From Gloeopeniophorella convolvens (Eukaryota > Basidiomycota > Agaricomycetes > Russulales): 64,000 nucleotides of DNA. The stretch is taken from positions 1-64,000 of the forward strand of contig WTXD01000057.1 in NCBI GenBank assembly GCA_022496205.1. The letters are read 5' to 3'. Positions 41,579 through 53,700 of this stretch are shown here, piece by piece (within the stretch, counting starts at the first letter, position 1; every line of letters begins with the position of its first letter). The notes under the pieces are model-generated. The model was not told the origin of the DNA. It was given only the letters and a program-made list of their open reading frames with translations, and searched no databases. The position numbers were made by a program, and so were the translations under genes.

Positions 41579-43248
41579 CTAAACGTACGCCTGCTCGCGG
41601 AAGCCCGGAACAATCTGAGCAGTACGGTATGTCTCGTCCGTGTCGCGCACGCCCTTCGTGCGCTGCCACTTCTGCTTCGCGAACGTCCACTCTGGGGAGG
41701 CACTGCGGTCAGAAAGGTATCAGGCAGACAAAAGGGTAGGAGACTCGCCTTCAACGGTCGGGGTAGGGTTTCCGCTCTTCTCGAACTCGTTCTGTGTGAA
41801 TCCTTCGCGCTGGAGCACAGGCGATTCTTTGGCCGTGTTCAGCACGACGTCGTTATGGGGGCTGAATCCGGGAATCGTATTGAGTGCTGCGCAGATATGA
41901 TGCAGATATGATGTGCGTTACCGAGAAAAGTACAGCAATCCAAGGCGGTCCACGTGCTGCTGGTCCTTGGGAGGGGCGGCAACGCTGGTAACAGCCATGA
42001 GCGGATGTCGCGGTTCTGCTTGGCCAGCCAGCGACATACCGGTGAATCGTGCTCCTGACGTATCCGCCAGTCAGGAACGAGATCGCATCACATGCGTTCA
42101 CGGTAAGTGTGGCGTCCAGAGGCTTCACCCATTTCCACTCGTTATGTACGGGGTCGCGGATTTGGAGCGCAGCGACTGGCTGGCGGAAGAGCAGAGTAAA
42201 GCTCCCGAGATCTGGAAAAGCTGTCAACTTCGCGTAGAGCCGAGGTGAACTTCAACGAACCGGTATGTCCGCGGACCCAGCTATTCCCGATCGTTTCGTT
42301 CTCCTCGGGGGTGAACTTGCTGTACTTCATATAACGGAGGTGATCTTCGCTCTTCACCTCGTACGTGTGAATGTTACGGAAGTGATCCTCGGGAAGCTCA
42401 AGAGCGATGGCAAGGAGCGTATGGAGTGGGTCCAGAACTTCCGAGTGAAGTAACTGAGATAAAGATATGTTCCATATCACCGCCAATCAGGAAACACACT
42501 GCCACGTACCCGCGAGAATTGTTCGATCTCCTCGATGTTGTCTTGAATGATCTGAGGATGATTATGATTGAAGTCGCCATTGAACTCTGAAATGAAGTTG
42601 AAAACGGGCGTCTTCATAGAAACGAGCAGGCATACTAGGAATGTTATAGATCTCGACCCGGTCTTTGATGCCAGTTTTGGCCTCGAGACTGATATGGGTC
42701 AGGACGCTTCTAGCCCGAGAAGTGGGCCGACATACATGCGGCGACCAGCAGGCACGTAGCCATTGAACTGTCCCTGATCTGAGATTGCAGGAGATGAAGT
42801 CTGTGGTTGATCGAGGACGATAGATGCGCTCACCCAAACCGTCAGGAACGTACTTGAGCTTCTCCTCCAGAGGAAGCTCGTAGAATTCCCTTCCGAGAGA
42901 AAATTGGCGATTCACCGCCTCCTGCGAGATATTGAAGTTCTTCACGTAGAAAAAGCCTTTCTCGCGGAGGGCCTTGATAAGAAATTCGGCGAGCTCCTTC
43001 TTGCCTTCTGGGGTGCCATATTTAGAAAGGTCGAGGGTGACGAGTTCCGCCCAATCAAGATCTTCCTGAAATGAAACCAAGTCAGATTGAGCGAGACAAA
43101 GATCAAGTAATGTGCCTCACTCTGGTCTCTTGGACGTAGGTGTAAGCACCTGGAGCAAGAGGGAAAGGCGGCCGTGACGAGGGGCTCGGTAAGCTTCGGA
43201 GAGAGCCGATCCGGTCCGGCACCTACCGAGGGAGACTTGGCCAGGCAT
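41579..43248 (-). CDS. 2-oxoglutarate/Fe(II)-dependent dioxygenase (IPNS-like fold)
   Basis: Oxidises a small molecule using 2-oxoglutarate, Fe(II) and O2. ATG 43248 gives MPGQVSLGAYTYVQETR, assembled from two tiny exons, then the DIOX_N region (GFFYVKNFNISQEAVNRQF). The iron site is HTD, formed across an intron (GHT|DLGSFTLLFRQPV). The second His is in RSTIHR after GGYV. Further landmarks are LEAKTGIKDRVEIYNIP and LPEDHFRNIHTYE. The last exon (FAKQKWQRTKGVRDTDETYR) ends REQAYV, stop complement 41579-41581. The intron before it seems to use a GC donor. Substrate unknown. It is divergent from the permease at 43.9 kb. Confidence 0.88.
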
Positions 43249-43944
43249 GTTCAATGTCGCGCTGTAACTTGAACACCTTTGCCAACCATCCGTTCTGCCT
43301 CGTTTTATATCCTACGGTCCCACCTGCGCCAGCTTGGATAAGTTGGATGACTGTGAGTCGGCCAGCAGGTCGGCTTTTGTCGCACACTATTTCCGGCCCG
43401 CTCGAGTCACCTCATACTACCTCATTGCGCTTCGCAATGGCGTATATGTTCCTGTTTAGTCGAATCCTTTGCGGCCTTGCGTCGTTTCTCCAAAACTCAG
43501 TCATATGTCTCTCCTCGGAACCAGGCACGGTGCACTACCAGCCTCGGCCCAGGTCATCTGAGGCGTTTCCTAACGCGTTTTCGTTGGGTTTCGCAATTAT
43601 TTCGTCGGTATCTGCACCGTTCTGACGCGCGATGGCCTAGCTTCCGCCACGGAAGCGTCTCCGAAAAGCTAAGGAGCTCCTCAGCGGTGCGTTATCTATC
43701 CTTGTCCATGCTTCAATATCCCCAAGAGGCCCCGACTCGGCGACGACTATCTTATCGGTCAGAAACAGCTATGTTGGTGCCATGGGCGCCCCGGATGATG
43801 CGATGTGCATGGAGGAATGGAGGCGCTGCAGATTTCGAAGTATTCTGCTCAAATAGCAGCCCTTGAACTCTGGGCAGGCTTGTCGCCGCCTTGTTCTCTG
43901 CGACTGTCCAGCTTCGTAACATCTCAACGCGGAGCCCAATCGTC
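43249..43944. promoter_or_regulatory. Divergent promoter region with TATA box for the dioxygenase
   Basis: About 0.7 kb between the dioxygenase and permease starts. TATAAAA on the minus strand at 43303-43309 lies 55-61 bp before the dioxygenase ATG. No coding chain was recognised in the rest. Confidence 0.45.
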
Positions 43945-46464
43945 ATGTCTGAGCCGAGGAAGGAATCCCGACCGTGGTCTAGTTACATCTGGTGCGCAGG
44001 CTGGCGATGATCTTGCGTCTTATTACTGATGATATGGTATCAGGGATTCTTGGGATAAGTCGCCGGAAGAGCGCAAGTTCTTGCGACGGCTCGACGCCTG
44101 CCTCATCACGTATGCAGCGCTCTCATATTTCAGCAAATATCTCGACCAGCAAAATGTGACGGTGAGCCCCTCTGTCCACCAGTTTTGGCTCCCCTCCGTG
44201 ACTCATATTTCGTCATGTGGGAATTCAGAACGCCTACGTGTCTGGAATGCAGGAAGAGTAGGTCCTTCCATGTCCTTGTGTTCGCTTCTGATATGGCGTT
44301 GTTTAGCCTTGGTCTTCACGGAAACCAGCTGAACTATATAACGACCTCGTGGACAGTTGGCTATGTCATAGGCCAGATTCCATCGAAGTTGGTGCTTCTC
44401 TAGTCTGCCCACTTCTAGGCTCACTCGCGATTAGTATACTCATCACGCGTGTCCGACCGTCAATATGGGTGAGGAAGCTCTCACTCTGACAAGATTGTAG
44501 TGTTGACGCTCTCAAGGTCCCCGCCATGGAATTGACTTGGAGCGCGTTAACTATGTGCCTTGCTTTCAGCAAGAATTTTTCCACACTTTGTGCAATCCGC
44601 TTCCTAGTCGGGCTGCAGAATCGACGTTTTATCCAGCCATCCAGGTGAGATGCCTTATGATTACAATACTCAATGATATGCTGACCACCGTCCAATGTAG
44701 TACGTTATCGGCAGCTGGTATAAGAAGGAGGAATTGGCGAAGAGGCTGTATTTCCACGTGAGTGCTCGCTCGGTGCATTCGGTGATGTCTAACCTCCTCT
44801 CAGACGGCGAGTGCGTGGGACCCATGGTCAGCGGTTCTGCAGGCTGTGAGAATTACGGCATGTCGTGCCCATGCACGAGTGCTTACGTGGCGTTGCAGGG
44901 CGTCTACAATGGTCTGAACGGCACAGGCGGCATCGCGGATGGAAATGTAAACGTACAGGTATACTGCTTCCGTTTACTTATATCTTCAGGGCTATTCATC
45001 ATCGACGGCGTCATCACGTTCCCATGCCTCCTCGGTTCCTCATCATGCCTGATCTTCCTTCACGACGAAGCCGTCCATTTTTTATACTGAAGAACAACTC
45101 ACATAGCGCAAAACGGATGGAATCTGTGGGCGAAAGCCGCCCTCGAAATTTACAAAGGAAAAGGTTGGATGGCGATCGTTCTTACTCCATTCTGGCGCTG
45201 ATAAGACTTGTCTCAGGTGCTTGGCTTCTTCTCTACGTGGCACTATATGCCCTTGTACCACGTACGTCTTCTGCTTACATATCTTGCAACTGTTGACGCT
45301 TTCCCGCCAAGTATACGTTCTTGTGCGCTGGTTTCACTTTTCTGAAGGGTGTTGCTAAGTTAATGCCAGTTCAATAACGGGAGCGGTGGCGCGAACTCGA
45401 TGATCTTCTGGTCAGGTGCCCCATGACCGTCATAGTGTTGTCGTTAACATATTATACAGGCTTAAGAGTTTCAACAAGCCTGGACACACCGTCTACACGA
45501 TCGGTCAGATCAACACATACCCTCTGGCATATACTCAGTCCAGATCTTGACGAGTGGTTTCTTGCCTTCCTCAAGAGTTGAGCAACGGCTGACAGATAAT
45601 AGCCCTGACCTACGCCTGGTGGAGCGACGCCGTTGTCGCTCGTTGGCCACCCATGCTGTTTGCTGGGGTAGGTACCGTGATCATTCGCCCATACACATAC
45701 TATGGTCTAAGACGTGGTCAATCATTACTTATGTCGTACTTGCGTCAACACCTTGTATAGCCACATTTCCCGGTACGTGGTTCCCGCCTATATTCCTCAC
45801 ATCGCTCACCCTGATAATACAGGCGGTGGACATTCTACTACTTTGTCAGTGGGCATACTCCCTGATTATGCTGACTCTGACCCACCGCCTAGACTGGCTG
45901 CTCGGGAGGCCTTTCTGGTCTAATAATGGCATGGGTAACGAGCTCAACAGCCACGATAACGAAAGTATGTTTCGGCACCTCCTTACCGCTCTTTAGATTG
46001 AATGCCTCACTAGACGGGCGTTCGTTGTTGCATCTTGCAATATGTGGGCCTATGTAATACAGGCGTGGCTACCCATGTAGGCCATTCGTGCGATACGTCT
46101 CCGTCTGCTACTAATCATGCAATGCAGTGTCATTTTCCCTCAGGTCGAGCAGCCTCGGTATGTTGTTGATGTTAAACTCTGACTTTTCACTAACGCATGC
46201 CTGTGCAGCGTGTTCAAAGGCAACGTCGCAACTGCATGCATCAACTTTAGCATGAGTGGGTACCTTCGCGCCTGTGCGGTTTGCTTCGGACTAATGTTTG
46301 ATCTAGTGACATTTGCGATGATAACATTGTACTTCGAACGTCGGGACAATCGCCTGAAGGCTACACGCTCCGAGGACGAGATAGCCGATGACGTCACGGA
46401 GGACGACCGTGAGAGTGTGAAGACTGTCGACTTGAAGAAGCAGGTGGTGGCCTCTGTGATATGA
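43945..46464 (+). pseudogene. DAL5-type anion/vitamin permease (MFS), frame-broken
   Basis: Related to allantoate, nicotinate and biotin permeases of the ACS/DAL5 group. ATG 43945 gives MSEPRKESRPW. Conserved pieces follow in order: [147 protein letters not shown], and VEQPRVFKGNVATACINFSM, stop 46462-46464. Splice sites look normal, yet the frame must shift near 44613, 44811-44845, 44936, 45033, 45062 and 45865. Several of these are single lost bases in short runs. It is either a recent pseudogene or carries local sequence errors. Confidence 0.7.
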
Positions 46465-46903
46465 GCCCGCTGTGGCTTCGCCACATATTCAGGTCGTGGC
46501 GGGACCTCCTGTCGGTCGACTCTCTCGTGAGCAGCGCTACGCCTCTTTTTCCGCCTGTGGTGTGGCAAAGGCTTATTAGGTAATACGGCAGGTTTGTATT
46601 ACTACAGTGACACGCGACATCATGAACCCCGGAGGCTTTATGCCTCTATGCTGCGATTGAAGGGGTGAATTGTGACGAGCTTGCGCTTTTGTTCGTGTCT
46701 GTGTGTCCGCGACGCTGCAAGACGCTGCCCTAATCCCATATCCTGCCACAATGCCACTTGACATTGTGGACTAGCTGGCAGTCATGACCATTTCGCTTTG
46801 TGGACTAGGTCGACAAGCACTTTAAAACCTGGGCTCGCCGGCCGTTGATCCACCAACACCAACAATTACATTCTCCACTCCCTACGCTCTCCTTTATACC
46901 CTC
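46465..46903. other. Intergenic
   Basis: About 0.44 kb. A TTTAAAA stretch near 46821 and a CA/CT-rich leader precede the start at 46904. No gene. Confidence 0.4.
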
Positions 46904-47826
46904 ATGACAACTTCTCTTCGCACCTCGCATTCAACGGCTGCACGGGGGAAAGGTGCACGCCTGTCCTGCCCGAGTATCAAGGATCTATCCCTCAATCCCA
47001 CCCAAGAGAGGCCTTCCCGGCCGTCGCGTCCCCTCTCCGAGCGCGTGTCGAACAGCCTTCGAGTCCTTGTAGAGCCTGGACGCCTGTCGCCACGCGCGCG
47101 CAAGCAAAGCCTCCAAGACTTCCCCGACTCCTATTCCTGTCCCCGAGACCAAAGTCCTGATGCTCAGTATTCGACATCCTGTGTACCAGCTCCGCTAGAT
47201 TACGAGCAAGAGCTATCTCAGATCGACTCCGCTGGATCACTTTTCCTCGCGAAAACCCTCCCCGACTTGCCTCCGTCAAGCATCATCTGGGATAGTCCCG
47301 GTTGGGGCGACTGGGCCCCGCACGACTTCACCCACTGCATCTACTCGTCACGGAGGAAGAGGCCATAAGGCAATACGAGTTCAAGGGAACGCTGCCGCCC
47401 GTGTACGAGACGAAGCTGGAGGGCGTGCTGCACATGTGGCTCATCGTGCCGGCGGAGTCGGAGGGGCTCAGCATGCAGCTGACGGACCATCAGCTCGCAC
47501 ATGCGTCCGAGTTCTGGATGCGCACGGTCACGCGCTTGGTGGTGGTCGACGGCCCCAGTTGCCCTCCCGATGCTATGAGCGACATCGGCGACGTCACATA
47601 CGAGGAGGTCAGAGTCGAGGTGCCTCCGAAGATGCTGCTGTCGTGTGGCGAGGGCCATGAGGCGAATGTCGCCGGTGTCACAGTCGCCCTGCTCACGTCC
47701 TTGGGCGGAACGTCCGCATACTCTGCATCGGAGACATTCGATGGAGCAGACTGCGTCTGTGCAAGCTGGAAGGGGCTTCTTTCGTGGGAGGACGTGGAGC
47801 GAATCGAGACGCTCATCTATGGTTGA
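46904..47826 (+). CDS. Hypothetical protein, disordered N-half and folded C-half
   Basis: I do not recognise the family. ATG 46904 gives MTTSLRTSHSTAARG. The first 130 residues are Ser/Pro/Arg-rich with SLFLAKTLPDLPPSSIIWDSP at the end. The second part (AIRQYEFKGTLPPVYETKLEG, LHMWLIVPAESEGLSMQLT, EVRVEVPPKMLLSCGEGHEA, SWEDVERIETLIYG) has the composition of a folded domain. The two parts are in different frames. An intron at 47301-47359 (weak GTTGGG donor, AAG acceptor, 59 nt) would join them as WDSP-EAIRQYEF; otherwise a one-base shift is needed. The second part has no ATG of its own near its start, so one gene is more likely than two. Stop 47824-47826. Confidence 0.55.
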
Positions 47827-48228
47827 ACGGCGCCAGTGCTGGTCGCTGGACAAAGTATCGTACTACGCCCTTTGATGTATCTTTTCCTGTTGTCAAGCAC
47901 CTTCATCTCTGCATAAGTACCATATGATCATTTGATAGTCACGCCATTGTGGTGCAGATCAAGCAACAGAGAACAGGCGGGAGCAGAGGCGCGGCAGTTG
48001 GCTTCTTCGTAAAGCATCCTGCAATGTCCTCGGGCTCACGCAACTGGCAACAATAATACGTTTACCTATCGAAGTGTGTACGTTATCGAACCAGGGATCG
48101 CGCGAGTGTGACTCTGTGCAAAGCCTTGTATGTTCAGGTCATTTGTTAGTACTTCATTGGTTGAGAGCATTCAGTACAGAGCCACTAACGCCCTCAACCA
48201 TCAACCTCCTTGATCTACGTCCACCCCT
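47827..48228. other. Intergenic between convergent genes
   Basis: About 0.4 kb. AT-rich 3' flanks; no gene recognised. Confidence 0.5.
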
Positions 48229-50513
48229 TCAAGCAGCCACCTTCCCGCCTAGTTCCGAGTATAAAACGTCGTGCGACCTTTTTTGGGAGCCGCGTCGCTC
48301 GCTCTTGAAGTGGTTAGATATGAGGAACGCGACATCTACCCAGGCAATGAGTCCGTTTGCGTGCGAGATAGAGATCATGAAACTGACCCAAGGACTGTTC
48401 GAAGTTCAGACGAGGATCGCAGAAACTCTGGAGGCGCCGGTGAGCTAGGATCAGAAGTGAGATTTACGTTGCGCAGACCTGGTAGCGGAGACCCAGCTGC
48501 CCCTCGCTCAACTCCATACTGCCGCCGAGACACTCCGTCACGCTGAACCCTTCGTCGTTGAGTTCACCTGTGAACTCGAGGCTCACACCGCCGAGTCGTG
48601 AATTGCATTCGCTGTGGATACGGAGGCACGACGTGAGTTCGCTGATGATGGTGCCGAAGTGGCGCGTCTTGAGGCCGGTTGACGACGTGAGAGTACTGCC
48701 AGAGGATTAGACTCAGATCCGCGATCGGTGGTGTGGTATGCATACTTTCCGTGCATCGGATCGCAGACCCAGATTACAGGGTGTCCAGATTCCTGAACAG
48801 CTTTGATATGGCTCGCGAGATGCGAATCAATCTGGCCTCAATGTCAGTTACAGAAAATCGACAGATTACGGAAGACAACGGACCTTGCCAGCTCCATAAC
48901 GAGTGATGAGCGTTACTCTGCCGCTATCATTGTTGGGGTTGACGACTTGGAGATGCGGTGAGCCGCCGCAAGAGACCAAGATGCCACTCTGACGTACTGT
49001 TGAGAAGCGCCACCAGCTCATCAGCAGCCATTGATGGTCCAACCTTGATCCCAATTGGGTTTCGGATACCTCGGAAATACTCGACATGGGCACCGTCCAG
49101 CTGCCGTGTCCTATCTCCAACCCAGATGAAATGCGCGGAAGTGTTATAGTACGCCTCAGGTGCCTGTGATCCGGGAGCTTTGGAAGCACTGGAATCTGGT
49201 ATAGGATGCTTTCGAGTTAGGGCTTCTTCGTAGTGCAGAAGAAGTCCTTCATGACTGGGGGTGGGTGGTGAGAAATCGTCATCCGTTGGGTGGCTGGGAC
49301 ACACCTGGTGTATATATCAGCCTCTCCGAGGGCGCCGCGACCGCCACCGTGCTCGTAGCTCTGTGATTCCCGACCAGAGTCCAAACCAATTGTACGCGTG
49401 AAGTCGAGCGCGTCGGCTAGCCCTTCTGAGATGGCCTCGTATTCTGCTCTACAGACAACAAAGTGAGATGGCGCCGTGGCAAGGCCCTCCGAAGAAGGAC
49501 GCACTTCAAGGAGGGCGATCGCACATGCGCTAAAGACCAGGAGCGGGGATGATGCAGGGAGCCGAATCCAGAGGTCAAGAGGCCTCGGATGTGGTTCAGA
49601 GTGGCCGTGGAGTGGAAGTACGCGCTTGAGACATTAAGGCAGGACCGTCATGAAAGGTATAGGAAGCGTACCTGAGTAGACGCTCTGGGTCTGGAGTACG
49701 GTCATCATGATGAAAGCTTGGCGAAGGTTAGAAATGGGCGAGGTGCACTCGCAACTGCATACCCATTCACAATATCACCTCTATGCAGCATCAGCGTTAG
49801 AGCACCAAAGTTGATCTTATCAGGACGTACCGGAAGATCGTAACTTCGCGGTCGCCGATCTTCTCAGTTCCGCTACTCCTCGGTTTAGCGTATTGGCCGG
49901 CGATCCGCCCGATGCGAACCTGTTCTCGATCTTAGCAAAACGGGTTGGAAACACGGGTCACAGACGCACAACAGGGAGACGGGCACCCCAAATCAAGATC
50001 AAGGAAAAGGATAGGATAAGGCCAACTTTTGCGGAGATGTTTTCCTGCATTGTGGATGGTGCAGTTGAGTAACGTGTGCGACTGGGATCGGGAGGAGAAC
50101 GCACCTGCGTGCAAGCTTCAAAGCTCTCGGCGCAGTCCCCCGCATGCAGCAGAAATGCTTCATTGTTTTGTACCAGAGTTAATTGGTGCCTGAGGCGCTC
50201 TATCTGGATGTGTCCATTGGATTCGCGTTACGTTGGTGACTCCGGGAGAAACGAGCATACTTCTGACGGCGTCACGAGCGGAGGTAGCGTTTTGATTTTC
50301 GTTACAACCCTACTCGGGAGGTTCAGAAACATTTCACTTATATCTGCCACATTTTGTCACCTATTGACGTGGTCCTCATCTGGGTAGTCAACGGCCTGTT
50401 AGGATGGTCAATCAGTAACGCTCATTTACCGACAGCGGGTCCCCGATGGATTAACGCACCTGTGCAGCCTTTTTGCTCCTCCATGATGTCGGGCTCCAGT
50501 CCCGCGTAGCCAT
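48229..50513 (-). CDS. Class II (plant/AroA-II type) DAHP synthase
   Basis: First step of the shikimate pathway: phosphoenolpyruvate + erythrose-4-phosphate to DAHP. The gene is cut into about a dozen short exons. ATG 50513 gives [18 protein letters not shown], matching the family start. Motifs in order are [152 protein letters not shown] and [21 protein letters not shown]. These include the metal-binding Cys, His, Glu and Asp regions. The last exon ends [11 protein letters not shown], stop complement 48229-48231. All junctions keep frame. Class I enzymes (Aro3/Aro4) are the usual fungal form, so this is probably an additional isoenzyme, perhaps for secondary metabolism. Confidence 0.92.
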
Positions 50514-50778
50514 TATATGCGCACCAGTATACTTTTGATATGGCGTGTAAATGGAAGAAGAACACGGCGAAGAAAATGAGTCAGAGACTCGAACTTTGCA
50601 TACCGGCAGGGTCGGGATCTGCGTAGCACCTAACCTTGGTATAGGGTTCTAGCATCTCCAGTTGGCCTTGTCGGCCCGCCCGGAATCATCATATTGAATA
50701 TTGGGGATGTGGCGTAGTTTCTGGCGGGCTTGCTTTAACCCACTACCATCGTTTCAAACCGTCAAACTCAAAGCTACT
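50514..50778. promoter_or_regulatory. Shared divergent promoter, DAHP synthase / NLR
   Basis: Only 265 bp separate the two ATGs. No canonical TATA box is visible. Co-regulation is possible but unproven. Confidence 0.35.
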
Positions 50779-53700
50779 ATGTTTCTCAGAAAGAGGTCTT
50801 CTTCTGCGTCGTCTTCCAGCCGTGAGTTGAAAAAGTCTTCCCGAGCTGCCCGATGCTGACCGTCACGGCTCAGCCGGCGGTACTGCGTCTGGCCTGTTGG
50901 AGCCTATTGTCAGAGATGTCAACTTGGTATCTTCCACTTTGCAGGTGTCTCTCGAGGCTTTGAGAGATGCGGCTGCTTTAGCGACCAATGTGCCTTACAT
51001 AGCGCTCGTCGCCGGCATCCTGCTGCAAGCCATCAGGATGGCAGATGTGAGCGTTCCACGCCGACCGACCCTTTTCCTCGTTGATTAGGGACTCCCAGGA
51101 GGTCAAGCAATACAAAGACACTTGGGACAGGGTGATGCGAAAACTTTCTAGAATCGCAGGCATTGTTGTCTATGTTGGAGAATCATGCCAGAAGCATGGT
51201 CTAAAGGAGGGTGACCTTCCAAGCGGTTTACGCACTAGCTTCCAGACGCTCCAGAGGTAATCCTGCCATATATAACTGTATTCGCCGTCTAACTCCGATC
51301 AAGTGAACTCAGTGGTATCCAAGATGCAGTCACGGGATGCGTGTCGGAGGTTAGAGGCTTCAGGAGATTCTTGCTCCGCAGAACCATGGCGTACAGAATT
51401 GCGCAGTACGACGAAGAGCTCTCAGATTTACTTCAAACGTTCCAAGTGCGTATAGCGGTCGATATTCCCAGGGTGTCTCTGACGTGCAGTACGCAGGTTG
51501 AACTCGCTTTAGATGGGCGCTTTTCCCAGATTGTCCAAGAGCGCAACGTAGGTGAACAGTCCAGATCAGATGGCAAACCCAATTTATCCCCACTTCAGAC
51601 CGTTGTTTTTCCTATTCCGGCTGGCATGTCTGTCCCACCCGCTGGTCTCTCGGACGGAATCACCGACGCAACATGGTAGGCACTCGCTAGGCCGCCCGTA
51701 TGTTTGGACTTGAATACTAACGTCCTACAGCTTCACCCAGCAAAAACCATCTACCCCGCAGATTTTCTTCGGACGCGATGAAGAGGTTGCTCACATCCTC
51801 GAAATGATCTTCAAGGGCCTTGGCTCCAGTCCGGCTCGCGTAGCGATCCTTGGCCCCGGTGGCATCGGAAAAACCACCCTTGCAAGTGCGGTGTTGACCC
51901 ATGAACGCGTTCGCAACCACTTTGGCCAGGCCGTGTATTTCGTCCCCTGCGAGTCCACGTTCTCGTCGGGTGCTCTCTTGATCCAGATCGGAAAGGCGCT
52001 TGGCGTCTTTGACGGTGGCGCCGATGGTCTGGCTTCTCGCGTAAACGGCGTCCTGCAGGCAGCGGAGTGCATACTCTGCCTCGATAACTTCGAGTCGCCC
52101 TGGGATCAGGCAGACACACCGACCAGGCACGCTGTCGAGGAGTTGCTCTCTGGCATCACGGACCTTCGCACTGTCACGGTGTTGATTACGATGCGCGGCG
52201 CGGAGCGGCCCGCTCAGACACGATGGTCTCAGCCCTTCCTCGCGCCACTGCGAGCGCTTGATTCTTCCTCCGCCAAAGCAGTCTGGGAGCACATCGCTGG
52301 GCAGTTCGACAGCTTCTCCGAGATACTCATCTCTGAGGTTGGATACGTTCCACTCGCTGTCACTCTCCTAGCGCATCTCGCCCAGGCCACTTCATCCGCC
52401 CTATTATCGGAAGAGTGGAACCGAAGGAACATCTCTCTGGTCCAGAAAGGCCAGAAGCACCGTCTTTCAAATCTGGAGTTCTCTATCCAGCTGTCGATAG
52501 AGAGCGAGAGGATGAAGGCCAATCCGTCGGCGAAGGTTCTGTTGGGCGTCCTCAGTCTGCTTCCGGACGGAATGCACTTCAAGCAGTTGAAGCAGTTCGA
52601 GGAGCTTCTTGTAGGCATTGCCCTAATCCCGACCCTTGCCGTGCTCCAGCAATGCAGCCTGATCAACCAGGACGAAGGGAGGTTCCAGACCCACCCGCTC
52701 ATCCGCCACTTCTGTAAACGTCAGAGCTTCGTCCCGCCTGCGTATGAAGCCGCTCTGGTGGACTTTTACGTAACGCTTACTCTATCCAAGGCGTCCAGTG
52801 GCATTGATGATTCTGAAGCCGCGCTCGAGGTCAACAATACTAAAGCCATCCTTTTCCACCTCTTGGACTCGGGATATAAGGACCACGATAGAGCGCTGGG
52901 TGCCATCGTTCACTTCACCTCCTTCTGCATCAGGATAGGCGACTTCTCCGAGGGTTTATTGGAGCACGTGACCCTGTTCGCGAAGCGCAATGACGTGTCT
53001 GCATCTCTGCTCGTCCCCGTTATTCGCTCGTGGTCCAATCTTCTCTACTTTGCAGACGATCTATACAAGGCTGGAGCCAAAGCGGAGGAGGGTCGGCTGC
53101 TGTGCTTGACGACGAACAATGATAAAACCGAGGCTTATGGCGGTATTCTGAGTCGCTTAGGCGATGTTCATTTGAGGGCAGACGACCTTGTCCAGGCGGA
53201 AACCCGATACATGGAGGCGCTGAGTGTCTATCAGACCTTGAATGACCTTTCGGGTGTGGGGAATGCATATGCATCTATTGCCGGCGTCTACGAGAGGCAA
53301 AACAAGCTAGACGACGCAGAGGAGTATTATAAGAAATGCATCGATACTCACGCGGCTACAGAACCTTCGTGGAGGCACGGACACCATTACAGACTTCTGG
53401 GGGACCTTTATACCAGGAGGGGCGACTTGGATGAGGCAGAAAGGCTCGTTAACAAGGCATTGGCGCTGCATAGGCAGGACGGTGTCGCGCTGAGCGAGGG
53501 AAATGACCTTAGGGCACTTGCAGAGATATTCCTGCGGCGCATGAAGTTGGATGAAGCGGAAGCGTACTATCAAGCGGCCTTGGACATCCATACGAGGTGT
53601 AATGACGCCGCAGGTCAGGGCTGCGACTACAATGGGTTGGGAATGGTATACATGGAGAAGCGGGATGTAGAGAAGGCGAGGGACATGCTCGAGAGGGCGT

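Noticed and set aside
47302..47330. Programmed -1 frameshift (GGGCCCC) in the 46.9-kb gene
   Set aside because: The heptamer is not in the zero-frame register needed for slippage. An intron or a lost base is simpler.
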